DNA of 64,000 nt, taken from the NCBI RefSeq assembly GCF_000276665.1, contig NW_004955433.1, positions 18,809,513 to 18,873,512 of the forward strand, written 5' to 3'. The notes under the pieces were generated by a model, which saw only the letters and a list, made by a program, of their open reading frames with translations, had not been told where the DNA came from and did no database searches. This document shows, piece after piece, positions 37,165-48,794 of this stretch. Numbering within the stretch: position 1 is the stretch's first letter; the number at the start of each line of letters is the position of its first letter. A program made the position numbers and the translations under genes. The stretch comes from Chinchilla lanigera (taxonomy: Eukaryota; Chordata; Mammalia; Rodentia; Chinchillidae).

Positions 37165-37650
37165 AGCTCCGCACTTAGTCTTTAGTATATTTTTCAGCCT
37201 TATTTTTACTACTACATGTTTGCATTATACAATGATTGCTTTCTGTGTGGGAAGCTGGTACACATATATAACACACCTTAATTCTTTCTTTATTCCTTTC
37301 CATTACTTGCCCTCCCCCCCCTTCTCTTTGTCCCATTCCCATTTGCAAAATTTCTATTACCCTACTTCCTATGATTTGTCATTTATTTTTCTCTTTATTT
37401 ATACTTTGGGTCTCTTGTTGTAAGAGAAACTATAGAATATTTAAACTTGTGTGTCTAATTTATTTCATTTAAAAATATGGTTTCAAAGTGCATCCATTTG
37501 CCTACAAATGTCTCAAGTTTGTTGTTCTTTATGGGAGAGTAGAACTCCAATGTGCATAAATACTACACCACATGTTCATGTATCTATAATCCACATTCCT
37601 CTGGAACAGAATTCACATGTACAAATCCTAAATTTCTTATCACCATGAAG
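37165..37650 (-). mobile_element. L1 3' end, minus orientation, 5'-truncated
   Basis: The plus strand reads as the complement of the L1 ORF2 end and 3' UTR. A C-rich tract 'ccctcccccccttctctttgtcccattcccatttgc' (near 37308-37350) is followed by 'ttgtgtgtctaatttatttcattt', 'agtgcatccatttgcctacaaatg' and 'ttctttatgggagagtagaactccaatgt'. These correspond to complements of L1 'gcaacatggatgaacctgg' and 'ggaatactattcagccataa'-region motifs. The LINE coding strand matches CDH8. Confidence 0.65.
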
Positions 37651-37869
37651 GCCTCTTCCATCCCACCCTGCACCATTCATATACTTCAGCCGAGTAAAAG
37701 ACTACAATAATAACCCACTATGCTCCAAACTCTCTTATGAACAACTACCTGAAAGAGTGTGGACACTTAAACTTTGGGTATAACAGACTACACCTTCTCT
37801 GTAATCTGACTTTTTAGCATGAATCATTCGTCTGAATAGAACTGAGCTATCCATAGGATGAAATAGAGG

Positions 37870-38095
37870 CAAAGGTGCAAAAGTTGGGCTGCAGAGGTGG
37901 ACAAATTTAGGACTGAATCCAAACTCAGCCATCTGAATCTGGTGAGCTTGAGCTTTGGCGTCTTTGCTTTATTAACTAAACAAGAATTGATGATACTAAG
38001 TCATAGGTTTACTGTGAGAATTCAACATAATAAGTAGCATAGAAAGAGCTGGAACATTGCCTGCTACACAGTAAGCACATCGCTTCTAATTGTAT
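37870..38095 (+). mobile_element. MIR SINE, nearly complete
   Basis: 'ggactgaatccaaactcagccat', 'cttgagctttggcgtctttgc', 'ggtttactgtgagaattcaacataa' and 'gctggaacattgcctgctacacagtaagcac' reproduce the MIR core and 3' end in order. Confidence 0.82.
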
Positions 38096-38244
38096 ATTTT
38101 TGTCCTGGTCACCAATGCTTACAACCTCCAGTAGCTTTTGCTTTTCCTCCATCCTCATTATTTTTAATCAGATGCTGATTTCTGTCAATTCATTTCCCTT
38201 CCAATGCACTGTTAGTTTTGTCATGAATTAGGACTTCAGGGGTC

Positions 38245-38360
38245 ATAGCAATAGTTCTCAAAGTGTGATTCCCTCATCTACAGTATCACTCTCACATGGA
38301 AAATGATTAGAAATACAGATTCTTCACCCAGTAATTTTAACAACTCCTCAGGTGATTGTT
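38245..38360 (+). mobile_element. MER5-type DNA transposon fragment
   Basis: 'agcaatagttctcaaagtgtgattccc', 'tcactctcacatggaaaatgattagaaatac' and 'tttaacaactcctcaggtgat' are in MER5A order (terminal motif 'cagtggttctcaaa'). Confidence 0.75.
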
Positions 38361-39910
38361 ATATCCCATAAAGTTAAGGGTGTAAACCCTTGTCATATTT
38401 TTCCCTTCTCCAGTCTCTCTAATATAGCTATAACCTATTCTGCCACTAAATTTGAATGCTAATATTATGAGGTCTATTTCCTTTATTTCAATATATTTGA
38501 TGGGTTCCTCGGACCCAGAGAATAAGATGACTTTATTATGTAGCATGTAAAGGCAAGCATAATTGGCTTCTCCTAACATTGTAACTACTCATTTCTTCTT
38601 CATTTTCCTCATCTTTAGTAGGTATTCTAAGCTCCTGTCCTCTTGATAAAAACATTTCCTAACTTTAAAAATGCATTTGTGACAAAACCTAACATGTATT
38701 TCATGATTCTGGTAAAAATTATTACCTACAAAGAATCCCCCCAGCAAATATGGTCTCTCGCATCCAATAGGGAAGCCTATTCCAGTGAACTCTACATGCT
38801 GTTATACTAAGGGATTTGAGTTTTAAATGCAAACTTCTACTTCTTGATTTCACTCTTAAAGAACAAAGAGCAGTTCTCACACAAAAAAATTGCATATATG
38901 AGGGAATGCATTTGTCAATTTGCTTAATATAGCTATCCCATAATGTGTACATATATCAAAATATGCCATACACAGGCTTGGAAAGGGGACTCTACAGTTT
39001 ACAATTCCTCGAGTTATTTTTGGAAGGTTTGTCAAGAGCTCAACACGGTTTTGCTTAGAAAGTTGCTGGTCAAAGCATATTTGTTTCCCTTTTCTTAGCT
39101 GAATTGGATTCCTGGGTGAATAGAACTGGCAGCCATAAACGGAGTAGGCATGACACTTCTTTTGAGAAACAGTATAAGCTTCGACCTCAGGTGTCATATG
39201 AAGTGCATCCTTATCCTAAAGAGACTACAGAGACCGAAAATACCAGCCACATAAGAGTGAAGGGTAAGTGACACACACCACCCCTCAAAAGAAGGAAACA
39301 GGTTATCAAAGTGAAAATGTCCATCATCCAGCTAAAGCCCACCTGAAAGGGCTCAGAAATGCAGGCAGATGGGGGTGGAAAGAAAATGGAATCGGGGCCT
39401 ATTTTTAGCTCTAGATGCTAAGCTTTGGATTAAGGATTCCTGTAATCAAAAAACGTGCTGCATTTTCATTCTCTTGGCTTTGCTGCTTTGTAACCTGCTT
39501 CTGCTTGTTCAATACAGATCAGATTAAATGATAAACGGCCTTGTTGGGTAATGAAGTGTGGCCTACCATTATTCTGGGCTTGCCTCAAGGCACTCAGAAG
39601 GAAAGAGAAATGAAGGTTTCTAGATCAGAAGCCTGGCTCCTTGGGGAAGGAGACAGGGGACCCGGGGCTCCTTTCCACCAGCACCTTTCTTACAGTCCCT
39701 GACTCCCCAGATTGGTTAATATTCTATGGCAGTCCAGTTGGAGCATGCCAGGACCCACAGTTTTCATACAAGGTGAGCACATTCTTCTTGCCTTTTAAAT
39801 GTCAGCTTCAGTCACTCAAGAAACAATGACTTCTTTTAAAAAATATCCAGATAGCCATGTATGTGCCTGTCTGCCTGAGATTTTTAACTAAGAACTGAGT
39901 AGTATAAATT
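38361..39910. other. Unique intron
   Basis: No gene identified. The minus-strand frames at 38722-39197 have no supporting features. The segment 39370-39760 is comparatively GC-rich with low repeat content and is noted as a possible conserved non-coding block. Confidence 0.45.
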
Positions 39911-39913
39911 AAG

Positions 39914-39957
39914 GCAAAGATCTTTTTTTTTTTTTTTTTTTTTAAATAGCAAAGATC
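39914..39957 (-). mobile_element. Poly(T) tract flanked by direct repeats: tail-only retroinsertion
   Basis: Twenty-one T residues (39923-39943) and AAATA lie between two copies of GCAAAGATC (39914-39922 and 39949-39957). That arrangement is expected for a retrotransposed transcript truncated to its poly(A) tail, inserted in minus orientation. Coincidence of a 9-bp repeat is possible but unlikely at this exact spacing. Confidence 0.6.
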
Positions 39958-40029
39958 CTTTCCACCAGTCAATTAATAGTGTCTGTTTGGAGTCAGAATT
40001 TATCAGAGTAGTCCCTGGTGGTGTTATTT

Positions 40030-40125
40030 CCTTATTTCCTTTATTCATTCATTCATCTAATAAATATTTATTAGGAGTCCCAAGTACTGGACTAGACTGA
40101 CAGGATAAAACAGTGATCAATAATA
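40030..40125 (+). mobile_element. L2/MIR-type relic
   Basis: 'ttcattcattcatctaataaatatttattaggagtcccaagtactgg' is the well-known L2 3' motif 'ttcattcaacaaatatttattgagcacctactatgtgcc' in decayed form. Confidence 0.65.
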
Positions 40126-40314
40126 AAAAATAATAAAATGTTTCTTGAGAGCAATGGTCTTATCTATTTCTTCCCTTAGAGATGTGTTTTCAAACCTCAA
40201 GCAAATAAGTGTGTATAATAAGCCTTGGCCAGTGATGTGAAGGAAAATACCACTTTACAACAAAGCAAGGATGTGCACCAAAGGAACCTAATACTACCAG
40301 CGATATTGGGATAT

Positions 40315-40445
40315 AAAATAATAATAGCTGACACTTACATTAACATTTATATGACAGAAGTGTTCTGAGCATTATGGATGCATAAATAGATGTGATGAGT
40401 TAATATAAATTGTCATTCAAACTGAGATTGTAAAAATCTATAGTT
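40315..40445 (+). mobile_element. MIR-type relic
   Basis: 'taatagctgacacttacattaac', 'gtgttctgagcattatggatgcataaata' and 'gatgagttaatataaattgtcattcaaac' follow the MIR 5' half ('ctaacatttattgag', 'tgttctaagcgctttac', 'taactcatttaatcct'). Confidence 0.6.
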
Positions 40446-40449
40446 AACA

Positions 40450-41340
40450 ATTTGATGGCTGTTAAAAATAATGTGAATTATCTTTGCTCCAAAATAAATA
40501 AGGTTATGAAGCAAACACCTCTGCATGTGTGTGAACTATCCTGACAAAAATGATTCTAGAAACAGGGCAGAAAGGTAGCCATGTGTGTAGGATCAATGTC
40601 CCTCACTGATCCTGCACACAAACTTTAGCACCCTAGTTTGAAGTAAAAACACACTAGTTTGAAGTAAATTTGGTTTTTTAAATATCATATTATGTCCAAG
40701 TCCTTGTATCAAGAAGTAGCATTTACTTATCTACCCTGTGAATCTAATCTTTGAATCTACGCTTGATAGGGTGACTTATTTGGTCTAATATAATATTATC
40801 AGTCTTGATGCAAACTGCAGCTTGAAAAGAAAAGTGCTTGTTTACCAGGCTCATGTATGCTGTTTCATATAACCCTGACACTACTACTAAAGAGGATGAC
40901 TTAGTCCACCACAGGACAGGAGATCATGGAAAGCACAGACAAGCCAGGTAATTTGTACATGCAAGGCCCACGACCTATCAACACAAGGTAGGCTACTGGC
41001 TGACCAGAAAGATTAGCCAAACAAGTTCAAATCAAAAGAATTATTCAGATACTCCACAGAATCAGGAGAAATACATGTTTTTTGTTTTAAGACACCAAGC
41101 TTTACTATGATGTGTTATGCAGCAGAAATGCAACGACATATATTAGTGTCCATAGAAGTATTTTGGTTCCCTTTTTCTCTCTAATTCTAGTGATGGAGGG
41201 AAAAGCAGGATTTGACTAACAAATAGAATATTTAGATGAAGAACTGGAACAATAGGAAATGTGACAGCAGGTACCAGGTTTAGTTTGAAAGAGGATAAAT
41301 GTGAAGAGAAGATAGAATTTTAAATAGAAAAAAGAAAGAG
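40450..41340. other. Unique intron
   Basis: No feature recognised apart from a tandem CTAGTTTGAAGTAAA pair near 40634-40668. Confidence 0.45.
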
Positions 41341-41348
41341 TATTATGG

Positions 41349-41350
<2 letters not shown>

Positions 41351-41402
<52 letters not shown>
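41351..41402. repeat. (AT)26 microsatellite with adjacent GA-rich tract
   Basis: Fifty-two bp of uninterrupted AT dinucleotides, followed by a GAGAGA-rich stretch to about 41432. Long pure runs of this kind are usually highly length-variable. The Tyr/Ile-repeat frame read through it is spurious. Confidence 0.97.
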
Positions 41403-41404
<2 letters not shown>

Positions 41405-41788
41405 AAAGAGTGAGAGAGAGACAGAGAGAGAGTCTGTTTTATCCATTTTACTTGTGTTATCTCATGTATCCCTAATAACAAACTTCAAGTATAGCAAATA
41501 AGACAAAGAGATGATGGAACTTATTAAAGTCCCACATATAGCATATATAAGTCCCAACATTTTGACTAAGGTAAACTGACTTCAGAAGTTATGTTCTTAA
41601 GGAATCTGTACTGCTTAGCAAGTGAGTGGTTATAGCAGTGCTGATGACCTTGCTTTTGGATGAGAAGGGTGCTTTTAAATTTGCTAACTTTTCCTGGATA
41701 TTTAGAATTGAGATGGGAAATAAGACACCACTATTGGAAAACATCATTTAAAAAACTGTGAAATTCTATCTTTTTGTCTTGCGGTCGT

Positions 41789-41875
41789 GTATCATTTTTG
41801 ATGTTTTTGTGTTGTTTTTATTTTGTCTTCATTGTTGTTTTGTCAGTTCTGTTTTTAATTTTTAAAATAAAACAA
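41789..41875 (+). repeat. 3' end of an unnamed dispersed repeat (family also at 58.0 and 62.5 kb)
   Basis: 'tatcatttttgatgtttttgtgttgtttttattttgtctt' followed by 'cattgttgttttg' and a terminal 'tttaaaataaaac' closely matches 62952-63045. Only the 3' portion is present here, directly upstream of the LTR element. Confidence 0.6.
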
Positions 41876-41879
41876 TTAT

Positions 41880-43925
41880 ATGCTATGCATGGTTTAGCAA
41901 AGTTTGGATGGGTGACAGGTAGTGTCACTTGGAAGGGTATCTTTGTGTTCCTCTCTCTACCCTCTCTGCTTCTTGACTGCCATGGAATGGGCCGCTTTCC
42001 CCAGCCATGCCTTTCTGCTATGTGATTTCTGCCTTGGAAGCAAGCAACCATGAACTTATCCTTCGAAAACTGTGAGCCAAGAAAAATATCTCTTTCAAGT
42101 TACAAGTGTCTGATGTTGTGTTACAGTTTCAGAAAAGTGACACATATAGAAAATTTGATCAGGAGTTGGGTTGTTGGTATAACTGGTCTTTGGAACTGGT
42201 TTGAGGTAGGGGTTTGGAAAAGATTGGAGATGTGGCCCTAGAATGTTATGAGCAGTGCACATAATGATAATAGCTCACACAAATAGGATGTCGAGAAGAA
42301 TGAATACAGCAAAAGCAAACTTAGAAAGGTTGTAGCTAGGAATGAGGACTATACTAGAAATCTTATAAGAACCTGTGTGTGTTACACTAGAGAGAAAATG
42401 GGCCTACATTTGGCACACATCCTGAGATTTTTATATGAGATTGAGATTAAGGGTGGTAGACTAAGTGATCTGGTAGAGGAAATTTCAAATCCACCCAACA
42501 TTCAAGCTACAGAATGGATTCTGCTGGCTGCTTTCAGCCACATTTATAGGGAAAATCAAGACCCAAAGATAGAGCTGAACAATTTGTAACATTCTGTGGC
42601 GTGCCAGAAATGAAACAACTGTGAATTTGGACCCACTGAGAATTTGGTTGCTGAAAAGGACAGCATTAAAAAGAAGTCAAGTACTTGGCATCAATACAAT
42701 ATTAAGATGGCTTGAAGTCATCTCAGGAATCATTAAGACCCCATCAGTCACAGGCTCAAAGGTACAAAAGTGAAAACATTTTATTTGAGATAAAGTCTGT
42801 GCTTCCCCAACTGAAGAAGGGCGCTCTAGAGAGCTGCTTCTCTAAGACTCATGTTATCATGAACAGGCACTCAGGCCAAAAGGAGGCACCACAGATATTT
42901 TCCAAGAGGCTCAAGCTACTGCTTGAAGTGGCAGCAGACTTTGGCATCACTGACATGGGGTTTGTTTTCCAAGCATGCAGAAAGCACATCTTGGAGGTTT
43001 TCACCCTCACTCCAGAAGGCCTGGGAGGTCAGGAAAATGTGTGACAGGATCATAATTCCTTTAAGGGAGCATAAGAGGGGAATGTCTGAATCTGTGACAG
43101 TTAAACCAAAAGATACAATGGATTCCTATGTAAGTTGGACATGAAAGGAATGGGGAACATTTGCTGAGGAAAACTGTCAACAGTGCCAGCCAAAGACAAA
43201 GGACATGTGGGCTGAACTTGCCAGGTCACATGAGTGGGGCAGTCCAAGTCCTTTGAATTTCACACCTCACTAGAGCCTCCATTGGGTGCTGGATGTGGAG
43301 CTATAGGATTTAATGTTAGCCCACATGGGGCTGGTTTAATTCTTGCTCTAGTCCAATTACTTTCTATTACCCTTTCCTCCCCTTTGAAAAGAGAGTGTTA
43401 ATCTGTGTCATTGTGTGCTGAAAGTATTTAAATTTCTTCTTGATTTTTATAAGGCCTCACAGCTAAGATTTTTTCTTGAGTCTCCAAAGAGTCTTTGGAC
43501 TTGGACTTGTCAGAAAGGCTGGAACTGTTAAGGCATTGGGAGCTCTTAGAAATGGCCAAACTGCACTTTGCGTAGTGAGATGGACATGGGCTTTTGGAGT
43601 CCACAGGTAGAATGTTTTGTTTTAGATCTAAAATGCCACCCAAAATATCATGTTCAGAAATGCAGCCTGTTCAGAAAGAGCAGGGGACTGAGGATGTGAT
43701 GGACAGGGTATATTCTTGTCCCTACCAATCCCCACCTCTCTCTGATTCTTGGCTGTCATAGGGTGAGCAGTTTTCTACCATCACGCCTTCCACCATGCTT
43801 CTGCCTTACAGCCAGACAGCCATGTGCTAAATCCTTCAAAATCTGAGCCAAATTTAACCTCTCTTCCTTAAAGATGTGGGTATTGGTGCCTTGCTCCAGT
43901 GACAAGAAACGCTAAGTAAGACAAC
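41880..43925 (+). mobile_element. MaLR-type endogenous retroviral element, plus orientation, LTR-internal-LTR
   Basis: The 5' LTR, about 41880-42150, has 'cttgactgccatggaatgggccgctttccccagccatgcc' and 'aaccatgaacttatccttcgaaaactgtgagccaag'. The 3' LTR, about 43640-43925, has 'cttggctgtcatagggtgagcagttttctaccatcacgcc' and 'tgctaaatccttcaaaatctgagcc'. Each is the LTR pattern 'ctgccatg...gaaact-gtgagccaa'. The ~1.5-kb interior has short broken frames (e.g. 42377-42589 and 42712-43044) and matches the interior of the minus-strand element at 29.4-31.5 kb. MaLR elements are non-autonomous relatives of ERVL; nothing here is intact or functional. Confidence 0.7.
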
Positions 43926-44169
43926 CCTCAGATAATCTCAAAGTAATAACTCTGGAACAAATTCACAATTTGCTAGGTACTCAGCATGAAGCTGAGGTTT
44001 GCTAAATGACAAAATGGTCACTCTTTGGCATAATGCTCTTTGATTAAAATAAAAATAAAACTGTTTCATTTGTAACTAATATCATAATCATATCAACATT
44101 CCCAGTGCTATCATTAATAAGTAGGACAATAAAATATGTATGTATTTACTCTTCTTCACATACTTTTGA

Positions 44170-44262
44170 ATACATACCCACATATTCCTTATTTTATAGA
44201 TGGAGAAACTAAGCCACAGAGAGGCAAATTAAGTAACTTATCAACAAAATGAGTGTAGGTAA
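44170..44262 (+). mobile_element. MIR SINE fragment
   Basis: 'cttattttatagatggagaaactaagccacagagaggcaaattaagtaac' is a close match to the MIR core 'ccattttacagatgaggaaactgaggc...gagaggttaagtaac'. Confidence 0.85.
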
Positions 44263-44339
44263 GTAAAAAATAATGATTAGATCCTAGTGAAAGGACTTAA
44301 AAACCTGGTTTCTTAACGTTCAGCTTATTTCCTTTGGTT

Positions 44340-44342
<3 letters not shown>

Positions 44343-44375
<33 letters not shown>

Positions 44376-44458
44376 GTTTTTCTCCGGTACCGGGAACTGA
44401 ACTCACGACCTTGCGCTTGCCAGGCAGGCGCTTTGCCACTGAGCTAAATCCCCAGCCC
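44343..44458 (-). mobile_element. ID SINE (young subfamily) with about 30-nt poly(A) tail
   Basis: Reverse orientation: a T-run of about 32, then GGTTTTTCTCCGGTACCGGG and an intact ID body ending GAGCTAAATCCCCAGCCC. The TSD is TTTGGTTTCT (44333-44342 and 44463-44472). The long uninterrupted tail and intact CpGs suggest one of the youngest copies here. Confidence 0.94.
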
Positions 44459-44474
44459 TTCATTTGGTTTCTAG

Positions 44475-45960
44475 ACTGGTATCTATACACTCTTTCCAAA
44501 TTCTTACAATTTTCCTATGCCTAAAGAGAAGCCAATGTCTAAATATAAATAAACCCAATACCACCTTACCTTTGAGTTCTATTCAAATATATAGAATCTC
44601 TTCAATTCCCTGGATGTGGTATGACAGGCCAGGAGATGACAGTGTGTTATTAGTGGCCAGTTCGTTACACCTTACAACCCAAATTATGGTGTTGATATTT
44701 GCTTCTTACCTCTTTTCTATCCTTTGCCTATAATAAGAGGTACTGGGAAGCTTTGAGGGAGATGATTTACAAAGCAGAACAGGAAAATTCACAGGGAGGA
44801 GCTCCTTTTAAGGTAACTCTGCTTCAAGGTTACAGCCATGGACTATAAATTATACTGACATCTGAAATGGTTAAAATGTATATTGCCCTGCTCATGGCAT
44901 GTATGCTTTCTAAGTAGACTAGAAAGGGAAAGGGGGGCTATGAAAAATATGAAGAAGTTCTGAGAATAAATTGGTAGAATGTTTGCAGAAGAAGGAGGAA
45001 AGCACAGAATAATTCTCAAGTCAATATGCAAAGAAATAAAGTAACGAAAGAATAGGTGGCAAGAGATTCACGAAGATTACAGTGAAGTTAGCATGGGCCT
45101 GTACTGAACTGCATTTATTTTTGGCTTTCATCAGTTATCTTCTTAGTCTTGAAATGGCACGAAGTCCAATTCTTCCCTGAGTGGGCACTGGACGCCCATG
45201 CGTCTCCCACAAACGGAGCTTCCCCACACCTTTCCCAAATTTTATGTTTCCCTTCCCTTTGTTATATTTCTCTTTGCTCAGAACACTGCTCTCTACCTTA
45301 CAGCACTGTTCCGCCTACCCGAGTAGGAGGATCTTGACAGGAACTTGACTTGCAACTGTCTTCTGAGGCAGGCATATCAGTCATACAATGCTGCAGGCTC
45401 CCTGATATTTGCAGCCCTTTATGCACTCCTGCAGCTGAATTTCACTGCCCAATTTAGGATCTTAGCACCATTTCCTTTATGTGAAAAGCATCTAACTGGT
45501 CAATAACTTGTCTTCATCTCCTTGCTCTCTACTTTGTGAACGGTATTCACCTTACTGACACTGTGCACCTGCTTGAGCCATAGGCAATACACATGGATAT
45601 GCAAGTATTTTGAACAAGTGTCTTGCTATGATATCTGAAGCCCTTAGTCCAATCAGGCTGTCCTAGCTGGTAACCATACCATTGCATCATTTTGAAGGCC
45701 TCTCTATAGCCTTTGGTCAGAATACTATGCTTAAACCGAAGGCAACAGAAAGGTCAGTGAACAAGCATTCACTGTGAAATGCTGAAATATAACTGCCCTT
45801 AGCAGCAGCACACAGGCTTTGGTTACCAAGGCATTTGCTGTGTGGAGGAGAAGAGCAAAAAGATAATATGAAATGAGTAAATAATTTTAAGTTCTACAGG
45901 TATTAACCCCAGGTAAGGGCTGATTCAACCACAAAAATGTAAACAATTCATACAACCTTT
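44475..45960. other. Unique intron
   Basis: No gene or confident repeat seen. The 45140-45340 part is relatively GC-rich. The plus-strand frame there (45149-45337) has no recognisable feature. Confidence 0.4.
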
Positions 45961-45964
45961 CTAA

Positions 45965-46185
45965 AGATTGTACATGTACTCCGTGCTAAGGGGTACCGCG
46001 CTATCACTTTTAATTCAGTTCTGACTACACTCAAGAGTTTAAAGAAAAATTCTTCTCTTCATTTCACAGGTGGAAACACTGAGAATAAAAGAGAAGAAAT
46101 AAAGTACCCACGGTGAAATGCCAAGACATGGCCAACACTGTAATTCCATCCAACGTCAGAACCCAAGACTCTTCCACACACTGAG
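45965..46185 (+). mobile_element. MIR SINE, diverged
   Basis: 'gtacatgtactccgtgctaaggggtaccgcgctatcacttttaattca' is a decayed MIR 5' half. 'tcttcatttcacaggtggaaacactgag' and 'cgtcagaacccaagactcttcc' give the MIR core and 3' order. Confidence 0.68.
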
Positions 46186-46194
46186 AAACCTATG

Positions 46195-48790
46195 AGGATA
46201 TATTTTTTTCTAAGTAGCTTTGGTTAGATACAGCAATTATTCTGGAAACTGGGCCTCATGCCAGGAAGAAACATTCCTTAAGTGCTATCAAACTAATGTT
46301 TTCCCTGGGAGATTTAACCATCATTAGTGAAAAGCTTCATTTGCAATATTGTATACAGCCCACTGTAGTAGGCCAGAGCAATGCATTCTCACTAACTCAA
46401 AGAGATTAATTTAATGGGCAATTATATGCTTCCTGCTTTGAATACTTTCAGGTAACCAATAGCAGTATGCTTTCTGTAAATGCCCATTGCCTGTTTGCAG
46501 TTACAAAACCTCAGATTTTATTCACTTTCCCTTCCACATCATCAAGCTCTCTGGGAAGGACATGGTAAAATCGGCATTCAAGGCCCTTAAAATGCTCCTG
46601 TACGGTATGTTCTAAGCATTGTTCAATAATTTAGGCTCTATCTACTAATAGCTTGCCTCTCTCCTCTTGCTATGCATTTTGCTCTTGCCCTATCCTCAGA
46701 GAATCCTTAGTTTAACTCTCAGCTGAATGCTTAGTGAAATCTCAAATGATCAGGACAGGAAAAAATATTTTAAAATTAATGAACACATACCATCTTAACG
46801 TTTCTCTTCCCTTTTTCTCAGCAGTGATGAATGTGAATGTTTATCTGTTTTAAGCAGAGGCAGAAAACAGGGAAAAGATTTCAAAAGTGGATTTTTGAAC
46901 CTCTCTCTTGAGATTGATTTAGTAAGTCTTAGATAAGGTCCAGAACTATTTTTTTTTGTTTGTTTATTTACTTGTTTCAAGCAATTACCTAAGTGATTGG
47001 GATTAACGGTCTTCACTGAAAAACCTAGTCCCCTGAAACTCACTGTGTTGTATTTTCTGGACTATGTTCCTTAGTTTGTCTCTGAAATAAGGATAGAATT
47101 CCAGTTTGAAAATTTCCAAATATCAGGTTTATTCTTTTAAGTAAAAATCCTGCTGTTGTTTACAAATTGTAGAGTGACAGCGTTTGAGCCTATAAAGTGG
47201 ATCTTTCCTCCACTCTACCCTTGTTTCCACCCAAGTCTTCTGCTCTATACAGAACAACTACTTCATGGGGTGGTGCCTGGAGCTCAGATGGAACAGGATG
47301 AGGCAGGAAGAATAAGAGAGGATTCCATGAAGGTGTATTCAAACATAGATCCTTCATTCAAACAAAGTTCCAATTCTGCACCTACGGGCCTCCCCCTAGC
47401 GTTGCTCCATCTGAAATGAAGGGCAAACTACATAAACTTTGTCTTAACTCCATTCTCTGATATTTACACATAATGGCAGTACCTACTTTTAGAGTGCTAT
47501 GAGGTTTAAATGCACTGTAGGGCTGACTGCAAAGTTTTTTCAGGATCTCGTATTCAACCATATTTACCTTAAGTCTCTATCACGATAAAAAACAGGAGTG
47601 ATGGACTGTTGTTTTAGTGGATGGGCTTGTTGCTAGCAGAGATAAGCTACAGCAACATCTTCTGTGGTTGCTACACTGGCATCCAGCTCTGCTTCATGGG
47701 CTGAGCTGTGTGCTTGCTCAGGACGGGAGGGTGGGTCTATTACACTGAAATACTGGGGGAATGCACACGGTGAGCGATCCGAGTCTTTTTTAAGTGAATC
47801 TGACACGGGAGGATAAAGGACAACATCTCCATTCTCATTAAGAGATAACAGATGGACTTCCCCCAAATCCACATTTTAGCTTAATTTCATTTGTTTAAAT
47901 CTTTCTGTCTGATGAGATGGCATTCTGAGAGTCATTTTAAAATGTTCTGTCTGGAATGAATATTTCTTTATCATTATTAGAAACTTCTCCTATGGGAGTC
48001 TGTTATCCTGGGTAGTTTTAATATTCACCTTGGACAAATACAATAAATCTCCTTTTAATATTTTTTTTTCCAAGACATAATCTGTGGCTTTGGAAGATAA
48101 ACATACAGGATGTCCTAAATAATCAAACCAAGTCAAAACAAGTTCCTAAGCTTTTTCATAGTAATTCCAATTTTTTTTAGTTCTCTGAGATCCTATTCAA
48201 CTTCTTTTCATTAACTAGAATAAAAATGGCTTAATCATACATTTAAAGTTTCTAGGTTTATGCTCAACCCAACTTTTATTTTATTGTCAAAACTTAGTTC
48301 TGTTATGTGTTCTCATTCTTGTTAGTATTAAGGAAGTTTTATGCAAAAATTCAAACCAGTCAGAGTGACAATTTCATACGAAATGTCCCACATATCTTAA
48401 GATATAAAACCTAAATAAAGCTTGTCTCTTGGTCAAAATTAGCCTAATTCATGAAGTTTTTAATTTCTAAGTTTAAGAACAGGTAAGACAACTTCCATTT
48501 TTTTTCAGACAACAGTGCATGTTTGTGTTTTATATTTTAAATTTTATAAAATTCCTGCTCAAACTCAAGTTATGCAGTGGAGTGCTATATCATTCTCTCC
48601 ATGGAGCCAACGATAAAACTTTTATCTGTGACTAGCTTGAGCCATTTCTCTGAAAATGTTAAGATAATTTTAGCTTGTCTACTTTTTTATAATTTGCTTA
48701 TTTTTATATATAGCAATGATAGTAATATTTTTAAAATAATCTTACTAGTTATTTTACTAATATACAAAAAGCATTTTCTTTTACATATAT
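46195..48790. other. Unique intron including a candidate conserved block
   Basis: No recognised mobile element. The 46195-46600 segment is balanced in composition and contains homeodomain-type TAAT cores (e.g. AGATTAATTTAATGGGCAAT). A 79-codon minus-strand frame at 47633-47872 is discussed in the findings. No clear exon structure is present. Confidence 0.45.
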
Positions 48791-48794
48791 GATT

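Noticed and set aside
41216..41446. Frame with a Tyr-Ile repeat
   Set aside because: Direct translation of the (AT)26 microsatellite.
42377..43144. Cluster of plus-strand frames that could be a small gene
   Set aside because: Flanked by LTRs and matching the interior of another MaLR-type element in the window; frames are short and broken.
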